A model generated the notes under the pieces. It had not been told where the DNA came from and did no database searches. It worked only from the letters and a program-made list of their open reading frames with translations. A stretch of DNA of 64,000 nt, taken from the NCBI RefSeq assembly GCF_017654505.1, contig NC_054559.1, forward strand, positions 11,990,792 to 12,054,791. The letters are read 5' to 3'. The translations under genes were made by a program, and so were the position numbers. Positions 23,993-36,359 of the stretch are shown in pieces. Each line of letters opens with the position of its first letter. Position 1 is the first letter of the stretch. This stretch comes from Polyodon spathula (Eukaryota > Chordata > Actinopteri > Acipenseriformes > Polyodontidae).

Positions 23993-26900
23993 CTGAGAAA
24001 ATAAAACACAATGTTAACAAAAAGCTTCATGGAAAGAGAAAAGGAGGGTTCAAATAGCAGCTCAGACATTGGCCAATAAACCAAGATATTCTGGTATTCA
24101 ACGGTCACCTAATTCCCTTGATGCATTGCCATTTAGTTAATGGACAAGAAATCGGATTAGAAACACATGCCAGTATGATGGACAAAATGTCATATTTCAT
24201 GTTAGTTTTTTTGCTTTGTTGTGTGGTTAGATACCGATATACATACTGTATATGAAGCTTTGAGAGTTAAAGAGTGAACAATGCTAGGCAATGAATTGAA
24301 TATATTTGGTGCTATTCTTGCTCTTGAATATGTCCCCTTTCTAGGTAGACGAATCTAAGCTGTAGGTGAAATGGGGCAGCAAATCTGCAGGGACAGAGAA
24401 GCAGCACTGATTGTGAAATTAGATCCGAGCGCTGCAGGATTTCATGCCTATCACCTTCGTGCATCAAGATCTTCAAAAATGCAACCCCTGGGGGGTGAGG
24501 GAGAAGACAGACAACCTCCAAAACATACATATGCACTGCCTTCTACACATGTAATTAACCTACAGCTTGATTTTCAATTGAGCCCACACTGTCTTTCCAC
24601 TTTTGCTGTTTTCCTAAGAAAGACTGACGACTTACTTCATGACCTAGTTAACATATACTAGCGCTGGGAGATATACTAGGAGACAAAATAATTGTATTCA
24701 CACAGAGGGTCACAGCAAGGCAACCAGAAGGTGCACTTCTGGTGAAACATTTTGCCTATGCCAAAGTATCTTGACCTGTTTGTCTTGATGTCTCGTGACC
24801 TAAGGGCTTTGAGAATTGTGTTTACACGGATATCAAAAACAAACAGGGGTGTCGATTCAAAACGAGAAAGATGTTTATTTTTCTCCTGTAGTTAAAGAAA
24901 GATCTGTTTTTTTAATGATGCTATTATATTTTGTATAAAAAGTTTTGTTACTAAATAAGAAAACCTTAAGGATTTACTGAAATGGTGTTGTTCTAAACAG
25001 CTAACATTGTCAAAACAAGTTCATAAAATTGCAGCGTGTTTGTTTGTTTGCTTTTTGGCACTTCAACCGTAATTAAAACATAATCCTAGCCAGAGCCAAT
25101 ATTTATAGAAATTAAGTATAGAATTTCAATATTGATGTTGAGAGACAAGATGACAATGAGCCTGCAGCAAGAGACACAGCAGTCAATTATGAATTGGAAA
25201 AGCACGATCTATCATACTGAAGACCACCCCAATAGTATACTGAAAACCAGCCCAAAAGATCAAACAATTAGTAAAGGTGGATCAGCTGTAACTGATCAGT
25301 TGGAGGGGGGAATAAAAAGGCCAGTTTGCTGCATTATTTCTAACGATTAATGAGTATCCTCACTATTCGTGGTTATATTTGTATTGTCAACGAGAAAGTG
25401 GAATTCATAATCTGACATTGAACTCAGACCCTGCCTTTTCATTTTTGTAGTTGAATTAATAATAAAAATGATCCATACCTGGGATGGAAGAAGTGGCCAA
25501 GCAGGGCTTATTCAACAGCACTATCTAACAGGTATAAATGACAGAATTGCTTTGGGACCTGGCAAGAGGTTTGTTGGTGTCAACTAAACAATTACTGAAA
25601 GAAGATGGAATATATCAAAGATTGCTCTGGAAGGACTACCACCAGTCCTAGAGGGCCATTCCACTCCAGGCTTAAAAGGTTTAATTAAATGATCATTTTA
25701 GGTTCAGAGGTTACACTATTCCAATGTCATCATTAAGGACACGGTTGGAATCAGGACTAAGAAGGGTCAAGTTAGCGTGTCGATTCAGGCAAATCCCAAG
25801 CCCTTGCAGGTAAAACAGCAGATTCAATCCCCAAGCAGCAAACAACTGTAAAATCAGTTTGGATAGATCTGCTGGGAAATCAGAACACTGGGGTTTTGTG
25901 CTATTTTACATTCCATCTTAAAATACAGAATACGTGTTTCATTTTTTAGGGGTGAAACAATAGTGTGGTTGCCCTGATATGACAGACTAGCAATCCACTC
26001 AACAGCTGCCAAACTCGCGTGTCTGCCGGTTTGTTTTGGCCACTTGGCAGTCTGGCTGCAGGAACTGGACCATTGCTGCACACATGAAATACTGAGCTGC
26101 TGACAGAAAGGAAGTTGCCGTTCGCTTGTGGTTTGCTTTCCCATTCCAGTAATCCATCATGCCCTCTCACACTACCCTTGCTTTTCCGTTCGTATCTTCT
26201 AGTTCTCAGAGTCTGACTGGCTCGTTTCACCCTTCTCAAGCACTCTGCTCTGCATTCCAGCTCTGGAGCAGCGAGGAATGACAGAGGCACTGACATCTGG
26301 GAGAGAGCTTGCTTTCGCAAAGCGCTAAAGACTGCCACTCGAAACTGATTTATTTAAATGGATACTGAAAAAAACCTTTCAATGGACGAGTGAGACCAGG
26401 GGGGAAAAAAAAAGTGTGTCTGTGTGTGTGTGGGGGGTGGGTGTATCTCATAGCCCCAAGTATTGCAGAGATAACAAGGACATAACAAAGGAGGTAGCTG
26501 CTTCAGCATCCAGCGCTCAAAGAATATCAGACATTTGCAAAGCTTTTTGTTACGTTCTTAGTAATAAAATAATGACTTGGACCACATTGAGGAGTTTGGT
26601 GATAAAACGAGTGATCAGGAGAGGATTTATCAGTACGCACATCTATATAGAGGTATGTGAAAAATACAGCGAACAAGGGGTGGGGCTTGGCTGTAGATAA
26701 AGTACTGAGTGTACTTTTTCAATTCAATGCCTTTTAAACCTGTTTTACTCTGGGGGGGAAAAAAAAAATTTAAACAGTACGTGCAATAGACAGCGCGTGT
26801 GAAAATAAATTGGACCCGACGCACTGCAAAGACTTCGACTTGTAAAAAGTTAGACAATGTACAGTACATTAGTCAACAGACAAGTTATTGTGCATCTTTA

Positions 26901-27292
26901 GGATAGCAAATTGCTTGTTTTATCTGGAAAAGCACATTTTAAATAATTCAATAAATACCAATACAATGCTGGTGTTTTCAAACAAATACGCAATCTGTGC
27001 AATTAAACCATTGTGAAAGTGAAGAAAATTGGGTAACACTTTATCAGAGTGTCTCTAGCTGTAATTTAAATGTTTGGTTACATAGTAATTTAATTGTAAA
27101 TACAACCACATGTGCAAAATACAGTGCAATTACAAAGCATGCTAGCATCTGCCAGCAATACTCAATCTGTAATCATACGTGTTGTTGCATTGTAATTACT
27201 CAACTAGTATAACTTGAGTGCGGTTACAGACACAATGCAAAGTGCTGCTGTAAACTGTAACGGCAACAGAGTGGAAACAATCCTCTCCTCAC
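23993..27292. other. MRTFB 5' intron
   Basis: No gene seen. A repeat-like motif (CAGTCCTAGAGGGCCATTCC, about 25646-25665), common in fish interspersed repeats, lies in an otherwise unremarkable stretch. Confidence 0.5.
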
Positions 27293-27395
27293 CTTGAGCA
27301 GGGTGACCCAGTCGGGAGGGCTGGTCTGTCAGCTCAGGGGCAGGCCTTCACTGTGAACAGGAGTCACACATCACGGTCATGCTGGTAGTGTTGAT
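27293..27395 (-). other. MRTFB: MRTFB candidate 5' UTR exon with a 10-codon uORF
   Basis: The exon is bounded by a good acceptor (TTTCTGTTTGCAG) and donor (CTCAAG/GTGAGG) on the minus strand, 103 bp long. It has an upstream ATG at 27380 followed by nine more codons and TGA at 27348-27350, so it cannot extend the MRTFB reading frame from that ATG. It is best read as a leader exon. No protein similarity was used, so the call rests on splice signals and position. Confidence 0.5.
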
Positions 27396-30026
27396 CTGCA
27401 AACAGAAATCCACATGAGCGCCAGTGTCAAGGGACTTTACAGTTTAGAATACATCTGCTTTTATATACTAAATACTGGTCGAAAGAAAAAAGTACAGACA
27501 AGCTGTAGCTGACGTTCTTGTAATTTCAAAATTAAACATTTCGAAATGTTTTTTTTTCTGTTATTTATAAGAACAACCCCTCAGCTTCAAGGCCACAGTC
27601 CCCAGGCAATGCTGCCTACCTCCCTGCCCCTCAGCTCTAACCACAATGTTAACGCAAAGGACTGCATAGAGCAGAGCTGTATCAACATATCTCCAAGACC
27701 AGCTGTTTTAGATCTCAGATCAGACAGGGTCAGGAGTGGAAATTGCATGTTGTGCTATAATGCATGTGGTAATTACAGCTATTACTTACTTGTTTTACAA
27801 AACCATTAAGAGTTCAGTGTTAGACATTACATAAAAATTGACTAGAAAACACTTTTGTTGCTCTTCTCCAAACCATTAAAATTGCTTCAGGCAAACAATA
27901 TAAATAAGAGATTACACATCAATACTCAAGTGTCAGTTTTTAAAAGGTAAAGATATATTGTGCCAGATTGCAATGGCACACAATTGGTTGTCCAAGTTGC
28001 ATAATTCTTATTATGGTTAACAGAAAGACAGCAAATCATGTCCCAGGAAAAGGTCATTTGGCCACTCTCTCCCAGTCCCTCACTTCTTACCAGCAGGTAA
28101 TGTTGCCTCTTAAGCCCTCAGCTTAACTACACAAGCAGTTATTACAGGAAATTACTGGAAGAGCTCATTGAAAAAATCTGCTCACCAGTTATTATAATCC
28201 ATTACCAGTTGACCTGCATATGTTATAAATTGTTACAGCTCTGTACCGACTATACTTCGATAGTGTGCCTTTGCAATATCTGTTACTTTCTTTGTGTGAA
28301 AAAAAATTAAACAAAAACAAGGATTTCATAAGGCTTCCCCTGTGAACAACGCTCCAGAGTGATTTATCAGACGCTTATAAAATATTAAGTTACATCAACT
28401 TACTGTAACGCTAGAAAGTATTTCACTAACTCAATGCTGGCACAGAGAGAGCAGACAAGCCAGCTTCGGAGATCTGACAGACTATTCCATCGTTGTGTAC
28501 CAGTCAACTTGGGGCTGCTAAGAATTTGCCTGAAGTTTTTTCCCCTTATTAAATGTTTCATTCAGGGAGAAAATTGCTTCCATCAGATTATACTTCCCTC
28601 TACCAAGAGGGCGGACCCAGTGATAATAAATACAGCCGTGAATTGTTTAAAAAAAAAAAAATTCAAGATAGAAAAAACCCAGATGATTCATCACATCATT
28701 ACCAGGCTGTTATACTGTCAATCCCAACCCCCTTACACACAGTCAGCAAGACTAAATAAGAGGCTACACCTCAGGAGGTCTGTGGAAATACACCCTTTCC
28801 TCATTCCTGCAGTTTCTGTTGATGGATTTCAGTGAATTTCAGAACAGAAGTGTGTCTCTGCCTGTTGTGCGAGCAGGATATCCCAGTAGGTCATACGGTC
28901 GTGACGGTTTGCTTTGAAACGCCAGTGCAAGGTCTCTGGGACTGGTTTGGGCCACACTGGGATGTTGTGGTCAACACTGGCTCAGACAAGGCAAGACTTC
29001 ATTATGCAACTGTCAGCACTCAGAACACAATACAGGCCACAGTCATGTGCATAAGTACATATTGAATTGATATAATAGTTTGTTAACTGCATGTTATTAA
29101 CAAATTAACTAATTTGACAATTAAATCATAAGTAGGTCACCATGATCTGGAGTATTTTTCCCCCTCAAGAACTAGTGTTAAAGAATGTCCATACCAAGTA
29201 AATATTATGAATTGAAGATGCAGTTCAAGAAAAACTAAACAAAATGTGCAACATACACAAACTTTCCAAAGTAAAATGTAAGATGTGGGTGTCTATTTAT
29301 TTATAATAAGCCTTCATACATACTTAATATTTTGTATTTGCCAGAGGGGGGTGTACATTAGTATAACATGACTGCCAATGCAAACGCCACCCAAATACCA
29401 AAACATTTCAATATCCCTGTACTATAACAGGGTTTAACAACACAGCAGTGGGACATGCCTTGCTGTAGCTTAGCCTGGAGGAAAATAAAGAGTTCCCTGC
29501 GTATTAAAGGTTATGGGTTACAACAACATCCCATACAGGCTTCGAAGAAACCGAGAAAGCAGGGGGGCTGGTCGCTGCTTCACATGTGAGGGGTCTATCC
29601 AGGGCTGCCCCAGCTCGGGGGACTCTTCACATACTCAAATCAGATCAAGGAATTTCAAAGTGTGCTTAAAGCGAGTGTCACAAATGCGGACATGGATACT
29701 TGTTAATACTGAGTTTCATCTACCTTCATGTCTGTACCAGCCTTCATGAAAGTTTATATGTAAAAAAAATAAATAAAAAAATATAAAAAAATAGTTCTGT
29801 AACATTGATACTGCTCATTATTTTATTACTGCCAGAAAATGTTCCTTTGCAAAACAGGGCCAGAAATCTCTGAGAATAGTCGCACTAACATGCACAATGT
29901 GCACCAAAGGATTTGGTCGGCACCCAAAGAATTTCTTCTACCTATAATTTTCTGGGAGCCAAGTGAAATAGAAATATTAAGCCTAGCCTCTAGCTTTTGT
30001 CTTTTGTGAAATTATTTATGTAGATA

Positions 30027-30202
30027 TAGCAGGCTGTGTGGTTCAGTGGTTAAAGAAACATGCTTGTAACCAGGAGGTCTCTGGTTCAATTCTCAGCTCA
30101 GCCAATGACTCACTGTGTGACCCTGAGCAAGTCACTTAACCTCCTTGTGCTCCGTCTTTCTGGTGAGACGTTGTTGTAAGTGACTCTGCAGCTGATGCAT
30201 AG

Positions 30203-30206
<4 letters not shown>
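30027..30206 (+). mobile_element. tRNA-derived CORE-type SINE, 3'-truncated
   Basis: RNA polymerase III box A (TGGTTCAGTGG, 30039-30049) and box B (GGTTCAATTC, 30083-30092) are correctly spaced. They are followed by a CORE/MIR-like body (CACTGTGTGACCCTGAGCAA, then GTCACTTAACCTCCTTGTGC). The 3' tail is lost; the copy runs straight into an (AT)n tract. This is a retroposon copy, not a tRNA gene. Confidence 0.8.

Positions 30207-30208
<2 letters not shown>

Positions 30209-30264
<56 letters not shown>
30209..30264. repeat. (AT)28 microsatellite
   Basis: 28 AT units directly after the truncated SINE body. Confidence 0.97.
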
Positions 30265-30267
<3 letters not shown>

Positions 30268-31119
30268 ATTTATTTGGTTCTGGAAGGTTTGAAGTTTGTG
30301 CCATAAAACTGTCATTACCACAAAGACTATACACATGAACAGTATTCCAAATGGCCATACCCAATATGACTACCGACACATTTATTCAAGATATCAACCT
30401 GAGAAATCCAGCAGCCTTTCTGTCTAACACGGCTCTCGCACTCTCAGTTATCTGGCTGTTCACTGTACAGAACCCCTACACATGCCAGTCAACCAGACTG
30501 CTCATCAACATTGCTGCCAAATACCTGACCAAAACAAGCATCTCCTGAAACTCGGCACACTTGCGAGGTGACTGTGAATCAGTGTGGTGCCGAAAGACTT
30601 TATCCCAGATCCACTGCCAAGATGAAGGGCTCCTGATCAGCCAGCATCTGAAGGTAACGAAAGCTGCACAGCTGCAGTGTAGAGACAGCCTGCTCCTCTG
30701 TAGCGCTGCACTAAATGTTGCAGTGCCAGATGGTCGTTTGATCTGATCCATGAAATTCCTGACTTGTACGGAGGTGAAATTAACAGCCCATTTGGGTATC
30801 AACCCGGGAGGTGGACTCTTTGAAGGCTTAATAACAGGAGTGTGCCGGATTTGGAGGCAAAACGTTCATGTAGCACAATGGACTTGCACAGCTCTACATG
30901 CAGGGATGTTGCTACCCATCTGGACTTGCCCAGTGTCTGGACCTGGCCAATTATCCGTTGCAAACTATCAAGAAAAACAAAATGTAAGAAAAAACTCTGT
31001 GTTGAAATGAAAGCGAACGGGACAGGAAATTAGAAACACGATTGCAATGTAACACTGAGCTCATCGCAGCCTGGGAGCTGACCCTGCAATTCCATATGGA
31101 CACATTCTAAAAGGCTGGG

Positions 31120-31121
<2 letters not shown>

Positions 31122-31151
<30 letters not shown>
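31122..31151. repeat. (T)30 homopolymer
   Basis: Thirty T within the MRTFB 5' intron; no associated retroposon body was recognised beside it. Confidence 0.95.
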
Positions 31152-31155
<4 letters not shown>

Positions 31156-34100
31156 GTTGTTTCTAATCATGATTTTGTGTTAGATCATAAAGACACCATT
31201 CGCCAGGAATGTAAATAATTCCACAATAATTCCTTAATGCTACATGGAGCGGTGCCATATATACAGTGTTAGTTACAGAAAAACAATAAAATGAGAGGGT
31301 AAACACTGGCCAAATACCGTTAATTGATCAATGGGAACTTCTGGAGTCTTTAAATTGGAAAAAACAACAACCTCACCTTTTAGCCAGCAGGTGGTACTAA
31401 CATACACATTCAACCAATGTAATGTCTGAGCCTGCTCAGCTTTACCTTTTAGGGTGACCTGTCCCATGTCCACCCAACTTTCATTATAATCTTTATCCAT
31501 GCTTCAGCTACAGAAACTGCACCCCCCTCTCCCCCTCCACTTTTGAAACCAAAGTTGCCACTGGTCCACAGGCATTGCGATCAGTGGGGTAAAAACATTA
31601 AGAAAGCAAAACAGCTACCTTGCATTTTATGAAGTCTAGTCAACTACAGCTGTGGTCTGATTGACATCACTAGGACATGGCTTCAACAGATACCTCCGTT
31701 TTTTCCATATCTTGTACAGCAGGGCAAGGATTAAGGTTGGTGTTACAAAAATATTAAGAACATTTTAGCAACCCAAACATTCTTCTGTATTTTACAGGTT
31801 TGTTTGGCGCAAATTATACACTGAGCAAAATACATTTAAAAAACAACAACAACACACACGCATTTATAAAATTACACTTATGATCCCTTATTGTTTTACC
31901 GAGTTTAAGCCTGGCATGCAAGAACTGGATGAGGTAGGCTACAATTTATATATATCTAACTTACAAAAGGATGGTTCCATAACCAATCTGACCTTTGCGT
32001 TCTCCCAACTGGCAATGTGAGATTTACATAGTGAGGGTGCATTTGTTTAACAAGGACACCTGCCACAAAACAGATTACAAAAAATTCATGCAAAAAAAAA
32101 AAAACACCACCAAACCCTTGGTATGTAACTTGCCAGACCCCCAAAACCAGCAATCTCCCAGTTCCTGTGGTTGCTGCAGCTACAATGATCTGCTGGTGCT
32201 TTGATGCATCACTTCAGTGGCAGCGTTGCTCAAGACAACGGCAGCCAGGTATTTATAGACCTGAAAGTCTCTTCAAAAGGGGATGAAACGCTCTTCAGAG
32301 CCCTTCTGCAGAAAAACAAGCGTACCATCGGCCTTCAATGAACACAGCAACACAAGCACGCCTTGCTGCATCTACAGAACACAGTGTGCACAGCCCCTTT
32401 CAAGAAAACACCTCAATGGACTACCACATTTAAGAACCTTTGAATCTGTAGAAAAATAAGCATTTGATGCCAATAAGTGAGCATTGAAGTACAGAGTTTT
32501 CTAAATAACTACATAAATACATTTTGTATTCTAGTTAATGTACCAGAATATGAGAAAAAAAAAAAAAGTTCCATAAAAAGATTTTTGTTTGCTAGGTTTC
32601 AAAAAATGGGAGTTCTTAGAAAGGCTGCAATGCTGAGCCATAAAAATCTGCAAAGAAAATTCAGTGTGCCTTCACCTACACTACACTCACATACAAAGAT
32701 TCTGACAAGCCTTGTGTTAGGGTGGTTATTAACAACAAAGCAGAGTAATTAGCTGGGTATTTCCAGAAAATAAGTTTACGAACACAGTGTTATGAAGTTA
32801 GAAAAAAATTAATTTAATCATTGTAATGAACCGAGTACAAACTAGATCTGAAATTAAGTTACTGCAGAGTATACAATCCCATGGATATCAAATAAGATGC
32901 TGTAAATGGTACAGGTTATTTATTTGTGCAACAGAAAAAAAAAAACCAACATGTGTTTAAGTTAGTAAGAGAATTGCATCCAAAAGTACCCAAAAGCACA
33001 TTTACATGCCCAGCGAAAACAAGAGGGTCGATCTTATCCTGCATTTTCCATACGATTTGGAAAACCTCTTTACAATCAGAAAAAACGATTCTCTAAATTG
33101 AAAAATACGACACAGAAACCATTATCAGGAACATGCAGAACGAAGGCTCCGCTTCCCCTCTAAGGAACACATTTGCAATACCTGTCATTAGGCACAGGTC
33201 CAAGTTCCCCAGCTGCATCCATTTACAAAGTCAATGCCCGGCAACACGAAGCTGCAATTATACATCCAGTTGTGAAAAGAGGAGCAGGGTGCCTTTTGTT
33301 GGCCACAACTGCATCACAATGGAAGGATGCAGCATGTTTACACTCAGGAAAATGAAGCAATCAAGACTCAACTTGCAACAACAGGCTCCATCTGGGGAGG
33401 CTTGCCAACAATTAGTCAGGCATATCTGCCAACTACCTCCTTGGTGCGTTACAATTTTAACTTTATTATAGTTCCAAAAACAAGTGCAAAGTTGAGGTTT
33501 GGCTTGGATGTGTTAGATTAAAGCCAATGGGAGGGTTTGTTTAATATTTATTTAGTATAGTTCTCAAATATTATACATGGCAGATAGAAGCCCAGGCTTG
33601 AGGTCAGTAGAGTTAAGTGTGTTACGAGAATCTATGTTAATTGTGGGTATACAAGCAGTTAGCGATACACTGAAGCCTTTTGCTTCAAGTACTGTGCATA
33701 TGGCATCTACATTAACTGGAGCTGGTCGAGCCATTAAAACTTGTGTACTGCACACACCTTTCACAATATTAAGTGTGAATCTGGAACAAGGAGCTTGGGA
33801 TCACAGATTACTGTGTGAAAATAGGAAATAAAAAAAAACAGGGTTTTGGGATGAGAAGTACAATTGTAATTTGTTGGCATTAAATCAGAGGTAAGTTACA
33901 GCCCATGACCCCAATCCAGCATGCAAATTCCAAACAAGGGACAAGCTAATTCCCTCCCTGCAATGTTGGAGGGGTCAGCCGTGTAACTAAATCTAGATTC
34001 CCAGTGCAACACAAGGCAGGACAGGATAACCAGCTGGAATACAAACACACCATCCTCCCTGACCTCCAAATGCGCCCCTCAAGACAATGCTGGCTGACAG

Positions 34101-36317
34101 TCCTGTGCAAGAAAGAACTTGGCTAACAGGATCAAGGGGGTTCCCATAATAACATCAAACCACCACAATTGAAAATGAGTTTCCGGTGCGGAGTGAGAAA
34201 AGCACAGCTATTCCACCCCCTTGAATACCCCCCCCAAACAAGCGGGTTTCCCAGGAGGTCTCAAAAATAGCTGGCTTTGCTGCTCACACATTAGGTTTGC
34301 ATTTCTCACACTGCACGGTTTACCAGGATTCAAATTGTGGATTACAGTACATCTTCAGTAGAAGTATTTGTTTTCGTCTACTTCATCATTGACTTTGAGG
34401 GCTATAGCCCCAGGATAAATGGTTGAGTACCAATACAACAGCTGTAATGCACTTACATGAGCGTGTTTCAGCTTATTTACACAGGGTAGATCCACAGGGA
34501 TGCAGTATCTCATGCCCTGTTCCCAGTCACAGTGCTAAGGGGAATTCAACTAGAATTATAGTGAAATTTCAAGTAGTTGTTTACTGAGCCTTAAAAAGAT
34601 AGCGTCCAATAGGACATTTTCACTTTTGATCTGTACTTCTGAAAAAAATTAATGATATATTTAATACATTTTGACATTTATTTTGCTGCGATACTAGTGT
34701 TCACTGTGCAGAGCTAGCACAGGTTTACCATGTAGGAATTTGCAATGGGCACCAGGGTTAACACCTCTGCTTTTCTTCCAAATAATATCCTGCCATGTTT
34801 TTGGATCAGGATCTCTGTTTACTGACTCCTCCAAAAGGCAGAACCCGGAAGGCAGGGCCCCTTTACAGAGCACACACTGCCACACTCTGTCACACTCTGT
34901 ATTCTAAGGGGCTCTACCATCCAAGTCCTGCTCAAGCTCACCTCTCTTTATAGCTTCAAAAACAGGTCCATTGGTCTGGCTGTAGAGCACAGTACAAGAT
35001 TCTCACATAGCTTCACATTCTTTAGTAAATAAGTTTATAACTCCATTCTTCATGTGACAGAAACAGTGACATCATCACTCGCAATTTACTTATTTATTTG
35101 AACTACTGACAGAATCAAGGTTAGCTGTAACCAGAGCGTAGCTATCACTGCGCACCTTCCAGGCAGTTCCAGTCACTAGGTATTTGGGAGCAGGGTTCTA
35201 AAACAAATACAGTCAGTCATGCCACTTTAAATTCCAATACTGAGAGTCAGCCAATTCAGTGGAAGCAGGGTTCAGAAAATAATGAGCATTTTCTGTGGTG
35301 GTGGTAGTTATCGGCTTGCTGGGTGAGTGACTCAGCAGTGTGACTTACAGCTTCAGCGCAGAGTGTGGAGACACCCATAGAACTGCTCTGCAACCTTCTG
35401 CCAGCCCAGGTCTGAAAGACAAGAGACAGACTGCAATTGCTGTATAAATACCTAGACCAATCTATTTTAGTCCAGAGTTGCAACCTTTACTTTAGGTACA
35501 TGAACACATACAGTACTGCAAGAAAATCGGCAGGAATTAAATGTTGATACTAAATTGCAAAACTGCTTAAAAAGGGCCAAACAAAACCTTAATTTAAGAA
35601 CACAAAAGGGAAGCATATTTACATACAAGAAAATAATGCAATGTTCAATAAAGGGTTAATGAACAATGCTTTGAAGGCCAGCTCTCCTCCCTGTGCAAAC
35701 ATGTCTATATAGAATACATTGGATAATAAAGTACCATCAAAGGATTGTCTGAGTAGTGGAACTGTTGTCAGGAAAAGATGTTACAGCTGGTCAGTGAGAT
35801 CTCTAAAACATTGCATACTCTACACATTACTTAACTTCCCCAACCAAGCACTGATTTCCACTTCAAATCCAGGAGGGAATTATGTTCAAGATGCACACAA
35901 TTACTCCGGGTTTAAGGAGAGGGCTGCTTAAAATAATCGACTGCTTGGATGTTCCATCATCAGAAAAAATATATATATTTAGAATAGTTCAGGTCTGCTT
36001 TCTTGTTTAGCTGTCACACAGACGCAATCACAGCCTTACAGACGAAGTAACTTTTTCAGTGTTGCTGTTCCAAACCTGGGGTGACTGGATTCCAGCAGCT
36101 CTACCTTAGAAGCCAAATCTGCCAGGGTCCTTCGTGGTAGTGGAGCTTCATAGGAGAGAACAGAGATGTGCCTCTTCGTCACAAGCCCACAATCCTAGTC
36201 ATTCGCATGCAGAGTGTTAATAAAGTTCTCAAACTCTCCGGACTGCAGGACCTTCAAAACAACTGCATCAGCTGATGTCTTTGTTTATCTGTCTAGAAGT
36301 GTAACCCATTACTAACA

Positions 36318-36319
<2 letters not shown>

Positions 36320-36358
<39 letters not shown>
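36320..36358. repeat. (A)39 homopolymer
   Basis: The longest mononucleotide run in the window, in the MRTFB 5' intron. No clear LINE or SINE sequence precedes it. Confidence 0.95.

Positions 36359-36359
<1 letters not shown>

Noticed and set aside
25946..26338. 130-codon minus-strand ORF in an MRTFB intron
   Set aside because: No known domain and no matching splice signals; could at most be leader sequence.
30027..30100. tRNA gene
   Set aside because: A and B boxes are present but the body continues into a CORE-SINE and no full cloverleaf with a proper acceptor stem is evident.
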